This document shows, in pieces, positions 1-9,545 of a stretch of 64,000 bases of DNA. Numbering within the stretch: the first letter of the stretch is position 1; each line of letters begins with the position of its first letter. Source of the DNA: Moniliella sp. 'wahieum' (lineage: Eukaryota; Basidiomycota; Moniliellomycetes; Moniliellales; Moniliellaceae); contig RSEE01000001.1 in assembly GCA_003971905.1 (NCBI GenBank), positions 868,001 to 932,000 of the forward strand. The letters run 5' to 3'. Made by a program: the position numbers and the translations under genes. Under the pieces are notes generated by a model that did not search any database, was not told the origin of the DNA, and saw only the letters and a program-made list of their open reading frames with translations.

Positions 1-1506
1 CTGCTTTGGCCTCGTTAGAGCAGGCCATTCTTTCCAACCCTACGTGGCCTGCTATCCCTGGGCAGGGCAAGTGGGCTGGCCTGCCCCCGGAGCTCAGACC
101 AATTTTTGCACAGATGGAGGAGGTCAGCTACGAAGGCTCCATTGGCTGGTGGCTTAACCTCGTCGCCATTGGCGCCATTGGGTTCGACTGGATTGTCTCT
201 CTCCCTTCTGATATCAAGTTTGTGTTTTGGCCCGAAATCCGCCGCGTCTTTTGCCTTGACAGTACCTCCGAATCGAGGCAAAGGCGGTATCGGCTGCCTC
301 ATCCCATCATTATCTGCCACTTTTTCTGTCGCATCCTCGTTCCCGCGTATTTTGGCGCGCTGATTAACTACTGGCGCGTTTCCACGTCGTGCGCCTCCGC
401 CTTACGTGGGCAATTGAGCATGGTGGCCATTCTGACCATCTGTGGTCAGATGCTCTTGACGTTCCGCTCCATGGCCATTACCCGTTCACTTTCTTTCCAC
501 CGCATTCTCTGGGCCTTCCTCTGGACCTGCAATGTGGCCATTGGTGTTATCTGGTTGTACTTTGCCTTTGACACCACCACTACCACGTACGTCCCCTCTC
601 CATCATACATACTCTAACCGTCTCTAACTCGCGTATTCATTCAGGTTGCCGAACGTTGAGCCACTTGGCTTTAGGTTTGGTTTCCGGTGCGGCACCCCTC
701 AATCAAAGCGGTACTTGCCCGTCTGCTTTTACTCCATCACTGTGGTCATGGATACAACGATGTATCTTTCCTCTTTGTTCGTGATTCAAACCACATTTGT
801 ACAGCCCACTATCACAACCGCTAAGCAACGTTACCCTTTCCTTGCATCCATCCGCTCTGTGGCACGCTACACGTACTGGTGCCTGGTGGGCGTCGACAAG
901 TCTAGTTTGACCGGAACTTCGGCGGTTGCAGCTACGTTCATTGCCGATGGCGCACGGTATCTCCTCATTGCTTGGGCGTTGGAAACTGTGGGGATTGTGT
1001 TCGCCATTCGCTTTGTCCTCACTCAGGCCCATCCAAATCAGGTCAAGATGGCATGGATGCTCCCCTTCCATGCTATTGTGTATGCCACAATCGTGCCCAA
1101 GGTACGTTCCGGCTTCCAAACTTTTTCTTTCTTGTTTTGAGATACTGATGGCCCACATTCCAACCCATAGACTGTTGTCTCTCTTAAGCGTGTGAGCTGG
1201 ATTGAGCGCATGATTGCTCGTCGGAACATGGACGAACCCTCGGAACCCTTCGAGTCGGAATCGAACGATCCGCGTCGGAACGATGGGGTTGCGATCCGAA
1301 GCGTCGTCCAGCAACATACCGACGTCCACCCCGGTGCTTTTGCCACCTACCGGCCCAACCTGGTCGAAGATATTGTTCGGCAAATCCCCAGCACCGGCGG
1401 GGAGAAAGAGAAGGACTCGCTTGACGGAAATTCTTTCCGGGCTAAGAGCGAGATGCCCTCGGAATCGGCCGAGTACCCTCCTCCCGGCCACGGCATGTTC
1501 TCCTAG
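1..1506 (+). CDS. Polytopic membrane protein, 5' partial
   Basis: Three exons are visible: the window edge to 586, 645-1101 and 1171-1506, with introns of 58 and 69 bp, both starting GTACGT and ending CAG or TAG. The joined frame runs without a break for about 495 residues to the stop at 1504-1506; the start lies left of the window or is the TTG/upstream region at the edge, so the gene is treated as partial. The product has about six to seven hydrophobic segments, beginning with a tryptophan-rich stretch near residue 48 and an acidic D-x(n)-W motif, and a charged C-terminal tail of about 100 residues rich in Ser, Pro and Glu. The N-terminal helix pattern resembles the basidiomycete DUF6533-type membrane proteins, but I do not recognise a function. 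It is one of the few genes in this window without any frame break. Confidence 0.75.
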
Positions 1507-2108
1507 ACCTCACTAGGCCCTTGTTCTGTCGGGGTGCAAACCACTGCCTTCCGTGGGTACGCCTTTTCGACGTTCACCATACCCTCTTCTTTTCTCCCTT
1601 TGCTAGGCTCCCTGCCTGTGTTGGCCCAATACGTTGCTAGTGTTACTTTTTTTGCTTGTTTGCCATTGCTCCTCTTTTGTTTCCTTCCCACCATACTAGT
1701 AGGTTGGTCCCAATTACTGTTTTCCAGCAAGAATGTATCAGAATGTGTCTCCTCTGCTTTCCTCATATCAACGCTATGACTTTTTTCTCCTGTCGTTATG
1801 CCAAAGGGTAAAGCGACAAATGCTCTTTTATTGTGCGTTTTGAGCCACGGTGGGCAGTGCTTTCGGCCAGTGAAAATCAGCGACTTCCAAAAACTGTTGA
1901 CATGCGCAAAAAAATAAGCAGGTATCTGCCGTGCAAAAGTGGATGCGGTTGAGTACTATATAGCCAGGGAGCAGCTATTCACCGCGACATGATGTCGTTC
2001 ACCCCCAACGCCCAACCCCTCTCTTGCGCTACTGCAAGCGAAAGTGCATATAGGCAATGAATTAGCTCGCTATGATTCACCGAATCGGGCTAGACTTAAA
2101 AAAAGTGC
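1507..2108. other. Intergenic stretch, no gene seen
   Basis: About 600 bp between the membrane-protein stop and the tRNA. It contains pyrimidine-rich 3'-flanking sequence of the upstream gene and short A runs. Short open frames here (for example 1534-1779) have no splice structure or recognisable domain. I see nothing else in it. Confidence 0.6.
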
Positions 2109-2113
2109 AAAAA
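2109..2113 (-). terminator. RNA polymerase III T-tract
   Basis: Read on the minus strand, five T residues follow the 3' end of the tRNA after two bases; a second, longer T run follows a few bases on. This is the normal Pol III terminator position. Confidence 0.7.
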
Positions 2114-2115
2114 GC

Positions 2116-2199
2116 GGGGTACGCCCGGGATTGAACCGAGGACCTCCTCTATTATTGAGGTAAACCCAAAGAGGCATGATACCACTACACCACGTACCC
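2116..2199 (-). tRNA. tRNA, probably Pro, with a short intron
   Basis: The minus strand folds as a tRNA: a perfect 7-bp acceptor stem (GGGTACG with CGTACCC), a D arm, a T arm with loop TTCAATC, and an anticodon stem CCTCT/AGAGG. The loop is enlarged by about 12 nt directly 3' of the anticodon, where eukaryotic tRNA introns sit. The D arm and loop resemble known tRNA-Pro. Strict stem pairing puts GGG at positions 34-36, which would read Pro CCC codons; shifting the stem by one base would give TGG, also Pro, but costs pairing and the linker base at position 26. GGG is rare for eukaryotic tRNA-Pro, so the anticodon is uncertain while the amino acid is likely. Confidence 0.8.
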
Positions 2200-2921
2200 A
2201 CATGTACGTTCAGCGTGTCCCGGTCCTGTTCTGCTAATTCCCTGGGATCTTGCTAACTAGAAAACGATGGGGAAAGGAGTATTCATAATGGAAGTCAGGT
2301 GTTGACTCTCAGCCCTCGTTTCCTCCGCGTAGACCTCACTACGATGGAGAAGCACATTATGAACATGGTGAGGCTGGCACCCTGGCAAACGACGCCCGAC
2401 CTTCCTCCGTCACCCCCATATGCTGAGAAGCGCGAACTTGAACCTGGGGAAGCGACAGACCATGATATGAATATCAGCAGAAAAATCCAGCGAACCTGCG
2501 ACTCAGTCATCCTGGCGCTGCACCTTCATGAACGTCATGACCGTTACAAACATCTGCGAGAGATCCCACTGCTAATAGACGATTGAGTGTCTTCATCTGA
2601 AGTGCAGGTTTGGCATTGCTTGCTGCATGTCGAATGCACAGAATATGTGCCCTTCCCGAGTACCATTTTGCAGCCAACCCCGGCATCTCTAGTAAGGGTG
2701 ACTATGGTCAGTAATCAGTGTCAAGGTCAAATGTGCATGTTACAATCATTGAAGTCCGATTGTATCCAGCCACAACCGCCAACAGCCAAACCGGGCTGTA
2801 TTTCCAAGGGAGACAGGCCCCTACATACAACGGTAACACTGTGCAACCCTTCGCCGATCAGCGCACTTATGGCCGTCGTTACTGCAATAGCCTGGTCGTA
2901 CCTTGCCACTGCCTGGGCAGA
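2200..2921. other. Intergenic stretch, no gene seen
   Basis: About 720 bp between the tRNA and the 3' end of the SH3 gene. Short open frames at 2299-2586 and 2587 onward on the plus strand show no domain; the second overlaps the SH3 exons on the other strand and is a shadow. Part of this is presumably the SH3 gene's 3' UTR. Confidence 0.5.
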
Positions 2922-3568
2922 TCAGAGCACCCGCACGTACGAGCTCGGCACGATTCCTTCTCTTGCCTGGCCATCCTGGCTGCGTGCTCTCCACCAATCG
3001 TCTGAGATCTTCTCAATCAGCGTCACCCGCTCGCCCTTGGCTAACGCGAGGTCCTCCGATTCGGATTTGGGGTATCTGCGCCCGCGTCAGCTGCGTGATT
3101 CATCATCATCCTCCTTCTTCCGGGCTGCTCCACGCTCAACACGGAGTGGGTACGTACGCATAGATCGCTTCCGCTTCGCCAATACTGTCGGGATCCTTGG
3201 CGGGCATCGTGCGCGCAGGTGACGAACGCGTGGGAGGGGGCATGCCACCGGCCTAAACACGTCCAGCACTCTATTAGTCATTTCCATCGGCAAACAGTAA
3301 GGGCGGGGACGTACAGCAGCGAGAAAGGGAGACGGTTTGCTCCCCTAGGGGCGGGAGGAGAGCTGTAAGAGGGTTGCGACACGGCAGGGGCCAAGCCAGA
3401 GCCGCCCTGGGCGCGCAGCTCCTCCCCGAGCCGGACAGGATCTAGGTGAGGGCGCTGGGCAAAGTACCTGCGCATGTCAGCTCAGTAGGCGCGTAGATTG
3501 AGATAAGCGCACTCGTCCAAAATGGAGAAGAAGGCCGTCTTCTCAGATGGGGGCAGGTCGAAGGACAT
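2922..3568 (-). CDS. Small SH3-domain protein
   Basis: This gene is hidden by short exons. Exons on the minus strand are 3513-3568, 3315-3466, 3158-3270 and 2922-3075; introns are 46, 44 and 82 bp, starting GTGCGC, GTACGT and GTACGT and ending in AG. The start is the ATG at 3568. Residues 1-25 form an acidic, aromatic N-terminal helix ending ILDEYF; a Pro/Ser/Ala linker follows, then a C-terminal SH3 domain with the ALYxY-like AIYAY, the acidic ESEDLALAKGERV stretch, DDWWRAR and the GIVPSSYV signature. The protein ends with the SH3 domain, at about 155 residues. One missing base in exon 3 (a GG that should be GGG near 3250) must be assumed. The architecture suggests an adaptor binding proline-rich partners in actin or endocytic assembly, as with Lsb1/Pin3-type proteins, but orthology is unproven. 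It is divergent from TAF8 with about 190 bp between starts. Confidence 0.8.
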
Positions 3569-3760
3569 GGTGGAGGTGGGGGTGGCGAGGGAGGCGGGGG
3601 CGCTGGAGGCGCTGGGGTTGGTGGGGCGCTGCGCAGCACAGCACAAATACGATGGAATTAGTTGGCACTGCCAATTCCGCCCCCATCGTCGCTGGTTCGC
3701 TCCTGCGTCTGTGCTCCCTTCCACCGCCCGCCGCTGTCCCCCATCTACTCGCTCTAGGCC

Positions 3761-5315
3761 ATGCCCGCACCCGATCCCGTACCCCTCGACGTGGGCGGGC
3801 GCTATTCGCTCCCTCTTTCGCTTGCCACCGGCCAGCCTCTGCCGGTACGCCTCCTCGCCAACACCGACGGCGCGGCTCCTGTTCCCGCGCCTGCCACCCA
3901 CGCCCATCTCAGCAGCACCAGCGCGCGTGCAGCCGCCGAACGCGCTGCCGTGGCACTCCTGGCTGAGCAAGGATTCGATGGGGCGAACGCGTCTGCGCTT
4001 CCGGTGGTGTGGATGCAATGGGTGCCTTCATCAGACAAGTCGCGCGCCTAGCCCAGGAGAACTTTGCCGAGCCTTCTCACCGCCCCCGCCCGGTCCTACA
4101 CGATGGCGTTGCAGCTCTGTGGGATGTGGGAGGCCCCCTCGCGCCGCCACAGCTCAAATTGTATGCGCAAAAGAAGGGCGCGCGACCAGCACGCTCTGAC
4201 CGCTCGTTTCAGACATCGCCACCGCCTGCTGTTCCGCGATCCCCGCCCCCCATCCCGCTCGAGGTAACTCCTACCCCGCCCCCCCTCTGGGCTGACCCGG
4301 GGGTCGGCTTTCTGACGGCAGAGGGGGACCTGGAACCCGAACGCCCGGTCCAGCCGGACCGGGAAGAGGTTCCGATCCCTGGCAAGGTAGGCGCGTTCCG
4401 GTCCGCAATTCGGGCCTTCCCCCCTCTCCCGCCGGGATACACGTACAAACCTCCTGAGGGCGAGAGTGAGAGTGGCTTTACGGGTGCACGGCCTTCCTCG
4501 GCCCTTGTTGCGGTCGAGAAGGCATGGACCAAGTCCCAGCTGACCCAAGCCAGTCTCAAGTCCCTCATCCGTCGGATCGATGCCGCAACCCAAGGTGGAC
4601 CCTTTACCTCAGACAACCAGCCTAGCCCCCTCCTGCCTCTGGCCTCACTGTCGCACCTCCCGCCCCACCTCCCACCCTAGGCCCTGCCTCGCTGCCTGTA
4701 CGCGCTGCAACTGCTACTGGCGAGGCACCCAAGCCAGAACCCGATCTATCACAAGACGCTCCGCTCCCCATGGATTTGGACTCCAGTCCTCTTACGTCCC
4801 ACTCTGCCCTTCCCACTGATGAAGAGGTGCGACGGAAACGGATGAAGTTGACGCTATCCACCAACCCTTCCCAGATGGAAAGAGAACGGGCTGGGAGGCC
4901 GGCGGGGGTGAGTGGGCAAGCATCAGGCCGCCACGCGGGTGTCGGCCTGTCGATCGTTGTACCGCAAGAAGATGGACTGCCCTCTCGATCCTCCATTCCC
5001 TCGGCTCCAGCAGGCATGGGCACTGCCCCCAACTCTGCGTTGGCTAGCGCCGCCCCACTCCGGGCCCCCTCTGCGCCCTTGCTCCACCTCACCCGTAGCC
5101 CATTCGCATTCCCACCCCCTTCACCCGTATCGACGAGCTTTGTTCGCGCCTGGCAAGAGGCGCACCACCCGTCCCCGATGACCCCGGTCACCCCAGCCTT
5201 GCCCGCCCCTACCCCCCTGCCTGTCGAAGACTTCACCCCAGGCTCCTTGCCAGGTGTGGTCAACTTCAAGTCCGCCTGGTTTGCTCCCCGCGTGGCCCGA
5301 CGCGCACACCATTGA
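3761..5315 (+). CDS. TAF8: TFIID subunit TAF8
   Basis: This is a general transcription factor subunit that pairs with TAF10 through a histone fold inside TFIID. Residues about 48-120 fit the bromodomain-associated histone fold: an Ala-rich helix, EQGFDGANASALPVV, then a central helix containing GAFIRQVARLAQENF and a final TLxD-like HDGVAALWDVG. About 120 residues later comes the TAF8 C-terminal signature, FPPLPPGYTYKPPE, followed by a long Pro/Ser-rich tail. Two frame breaks, near 4008 and 4600-4645, each step the reading frame as one lost base would (frames 2, 1, 0 in order). After the second, the tail reads through to the stop at 5313-5315. The start ATG at 3761 gives a short N-terminal extension before the histone fold. 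No intron is visible. Confidence 0.85.
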
Positions 5316-5477
5316 ATCCATTCGCCGTTACCTTGGTTGGAGAGGCCGAGTTTCCTGTCGCTCACCCTGTGCTGGTTGTTCGCGAGCTGTGCTATGTGCC
5401 CAACTCAACTACGTGCCTATAGGCTGGAGCTCGGGAGAAGGGATCGAGGAAGGCAGTGTAATGGGTATTCGATATTC

Positions 5478-8400
5478 TTAGTTTTGCAGCAACGCCAGCG
5501 CCGCCAGCGCCGGGCCATTCTCGTCGCGAAAGAGGAGGTGCTCCAAATTGGAACGGCTGGACCAGGCACGTTGCGATCGCAAGATCATCGCTTGTTGCGC
5601 TGCGAACTTGCGCCCTTCCCTCTCAAACCGCCCTGTGGGTCGTTTGAGCTCCGGCCCCAGCACCCCCAACAGTGTATCCAAGTCCTCCAGAATCGCCTGC
5701 AGCACCTCGGCCACCTCACTTGTCGGTAGCGTTGCTGCAGCCCAAGGTGGGGAGGAGCGGAGCGAGGTGGCAGCTGAATTGGAAGTATTGCGGAACAATG
5801 GTGAGCTCTTAAACCCGGGCAGCGCATGCAGCACCGACTCGATCATCCGTCGATTGCTCTGCAGGAGGTGAAACGCTTGCGCCAGGTCCCGCTGGGCGAC
5901 CAGCAGGCCATTGGTTACCAAGCTTGATGTGAGCGTTTCCATGGTGCGCCGTGTCACGGCGGGGTGGGCCAGGGCGGCAGCCTGGGCGGCTGAGAGGCCT
6001 TGGGTGGGGTCGCACCTTACCCCGTCAAGTTCCGTACTGAATTCGAGCGGGTGAGGGAAATGGGTAACCGAGAGCAGCGTTTGGGGGTCGCGGTAGGCCA
6101 GGTCGGCCGTCAAGATCGGTACCTCCACCACGTCCACTACCCCCAGCTGGCGGCGATCGAGCAGCGCGGGTCAAAGCCGAACTGGGCTAGGTAGTCGTCT
6201 TCCCCGTTCAGCTCTCCACCCCGCAGGTGGAGGGGCGGGCACTGGGGCTGGGTGCTCCGATGGAGCTCGTCAAAGTCAAAAAACAGTTCCAACAAAATCT
6301 CTCGTTTTTGTCCTAAAGCAATCGAGCCGATTGGCACCTCGATCAACTTCCCGCCCTCGTCGACGAGCTGGGATGATGAGCCATGCTTGGGTTTGCGTGC
6401 AAATTGGGGTGGAGGCCAACTTGATTCGCAGCACCACATCCGTCATGCCTGTCGAGAGCAGCGAGCCTACGCACCCGCTTAGGCAAACGCGTAATTCAGA
6501 CGTCCGACGGAGGAAAGTGTAGGATCCCTTGGTGTGCGATGCAATGAGCCACAGGGAGCTGGGATCGTGCGCGGGGCCCAGACCAAAGCAGTGCACAGGG
6601 CAAGATGCCATCTCAGCCCGGGAAAGAACCAGGTCCATGGCTGCGCGGCGAGGCCCGGTGGGACAGTCATCTACCATCAGGATGGCCGACACTGGGTTCC
6701 GACTCGTCCGTTGCAGCACATCCAGCGCCACATTGAGTGCAGCAGCCGTGTCAATGTGATCAGACGTGCCCCCAGCTGGGCGGTGTCCTCAATATAGGCG
6801 GCCATGTTCGGGCGTCGCCGTCGCAAGCAAGTCCAAGAAAGCAACAAGCTTCTCGCGGCTTTGGGGCAACCCAGGTCGAAGCAGACGCGTCTTGGCAACG
6901 AAGCCACCTTCAGAGCAGCGGTTGGAATGGTAGGCCACAATGCTCACCCTGCTCTTCTCTCCTACCGCATCCAAAAGGAAAAGCAAAGTGGATCGAAGCA
7001 TGCCTAGCTTGAGCGCATTGTGAAGAAAGCTCCCCCTCCGACGTCGCAGTGGGATGGCCACGGCGAAGATAAGTCAATGGATGCGTGTGGTACAGACTAG
7101 GTGCCTCGATAGGCACTTCGGGGGTAATGCGTAGCGTTCCATCGGGTCCGTGGGGGGGGATGGATGGCAGAGCAGTTTGGGGGAGCGGGGGTGGCAAGGA
7201 ACGGGGCGCGGGAGGCACAGCCGATTTCTCTCCAGGAGAAGTAAGGAAACACGAGAAGGCTTCCATCCAGCCGAGTCGATGGATGGAGACCCAAGCTCTC
7301 ATCAGTCAATGGGCCCGAACCAAGGGGATCCGGGGTAGAGATCATCTCCTCCGTACGGCCAGTGAGGTCGTGTCCGCGTGGCAGTGGGACTTTCTCCCCG
7401 GGGTTTCGGATAATAAATCAAAGCTCTAACCGTCCCCCACAATCGGGCTTGCTCATCCGAATGGAAAACCATCACGAGTCAGATAGGGTATCGTCAATCA
7501 TCTTGATCCTCAGTGCGGGCTGGGTGGGAGACGAATTATTGATGACGGAACGGATGTGGCGGAGGTAAATGTCTTTCAGCTTGAGTGCAGAGGGGGTGGC
7601 ACAGAAGGTGGAGGCGCCGGGGAACGCATCATCAAAGAGAGAGTGGGGCACACTCACGTATCTGCTTGCCCGTTTCCTCCTGTCCTCCAATGTGCACAAA
7701 ATCGCTTCTTCAAGCAGGTAAACTCCGAACTGTCGTACCGTTGTATCTTGAAGCACGTCCAGCGTGTCAAAGTAGTGCAGCTCGCCAAAGTGATCGAGAT
7801 GGTGTCCTTTCCAACCGACAATGCGTTGGTCCAAGTCGAGCTTGACTTGGTCGCGTAACGACTCACCTGTCAGCGGCAGAGCCATTTTGCACGAGGGCGA
7901 AAAACTGCCGCCCTCGTCAAGGAGATGGTAGGGTTGTTTGGTGGCTCCTTCGTATACACTTGCCTCTTCTGAACCTGTTACCGGATGAGTTGCCACTGCG
8001 ATCGGGGGAGGGTGAGGGAGGCAGTCAGGCAGCGTCGAATTGGTAACGGCCGAGAGCGTGCTGACTGGGCGACTAGAGCTTCCATTGTGGGAGTGACGCT
8101 GAAGTGTGCGACCGGGTCCAGGCCCGTACTCGTGTGGTGGTCTCCGTCCTGCTAGAGCCACGCTGATGAGAAGATTGAGTCGTTGTTGTCCATCGGGTCC
8201 AGGTTCCCGTCGATAGATGGGTGTAAAGTCGGACGTTATGCCCATTTCGGGTTGAACAATGGTCGACGCCATCCGCACTGGCTCGGCCTTGTCGTCTCCG
8301 TTGCTATCAGATGTCAGGACACGGCTGGAGGAAGCATCGGGGGAGTGTGAGGTGCGAGTGGAAAGGTGGGCTGAGCCCATTAGCGCTGCCGACTTGGAGA

Positions 8401-9545
8401 TGGTTCCCTCCCCACCGAGGACAATGCGTTTCCTACACACCTGGCATAGCAGCTCGTCATCGTTCCTCGGCAGTGGACCTGGGGAGTCTTGCAGCAGTCG
8501 AAGCCGCTCCCTTCGTTCCTGTGCTGCCAAAACAGTTTTGGGATCGCCATAAGCGGCGGTGAAACAGTCGTGGTGAATCGTATGCCCACAGTTGGGTACA
8601 ACGTGTTGCCTCTCTCCCTTGAGGCGAAGCGAGAGCGCCTCCAAACAGATGGGGCACTCGGGCTCATCATACACATCCAGCACTGACTGAATGGGCACGC
8701 CGCTTGGTATAAAAGCTATTGGAGATGCCCCGCGACTGCTGGCGTGACGCTCGAAAGCAGGTGCGGTGACCTGGGTTTGGCTCAAACAGCGGCTGCTGAG
8801 CGATGCACACTCAGACGAAGAAGCGACTGTCGAGGTTTCCACGCTGGGAGAGTGTGTGAGGCGACCTGTGGAGAGGTTGGGGGCAAGGTCGGAACTGGTG
8901 GTAGAGTTGCCTCCGGATCGGTAGGTCGAGGGCACGGGAGAGGGCGCGAGTGAGGGGGAAATGGGCCGCGGGGGGAGAGGTGTAGTGGCCATACCATTGG
9001 GTGAGTTTATCCGCTCTCTTCGCCCAAGCAGACTAGCAAAGCGGCTAGAGCGTTTTCCAGTCGGCACCGAGGCGGGAGGGGAAAGCTGAGCGGGCACTTG
9101 GCGTACGGGACGGAACTGGGGGAAGCGGAGCATGGATGGGCCAGGCGCGGACGCTGCAGATGTGGTTGGAATCGAGGGATGCACGCCGGATGGAGCGGAA
9201 GGTGAGTGATAAATACCTGCGGGAGAGGGTGGTCTTCAGTACATGACCATCGCAGGTGGGCGGGGTATACTGTACGCACCTCCCATCTCAAACTCCCACG
9301 GAGTGACTTGCGCAGCATAGGCCGAAGCAGGATCAGGCCCGACGAGGGCAGGACGAGGTGGCGGGGGCAGTGAGGTTAGTGAGGGCGGAGGAAGTGCTTC
9401 CGTCGGTGGGGAGGAAGGCTGGGCTGGACACGCTGGCCACAGGGACAGGGGGTGCTTTGTTGGAGGTGCGGCGCATCCGGACCATCGTTGGTCGAAGCAG
9501 CGGCGGCGGCGGGGTGTGGATGGATGGCGGTGTGGTGGTGGGCAA
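5478..9545 (-). CDS. RING-PH-vWA scaffold, Far1/Ste5 type
   Basis: Exon 1 (9280-9545, with one frame break near 9355) ends VTPWEFEMG and joins across a 63-bp intron (9217-9279, GTGCGT to CAG) to a long exon. About 165 residues into exon 2 lies a RING-H2 finger: CPIC, then CGH, HHDC and CQVC. A PH-like region follows near residues 450-520 (GELHYFDTLDVLQDTTVRQF). From about 7085 down a vWA domain follows (LIFAVAIPL, then KSRVSIVAYH, NPVSAILMVDDC, GSYTF). The vWA MIDAS position reads AIPL instead of DxSxS, so metal binding is probably lost. The C-terminal 220 residues, open from 6137 to 5478, form a helical region typical of this fungal family. The RING-PH-vWA order is that of yeast Far1 and Ste5, scaffolds of pheromone MAPK and Cdc42 signalling. 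At least five frame breaks lie between 7470 and 6137. Orthology to Far1 is inferred from architecture only. Confidence 0.75.
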
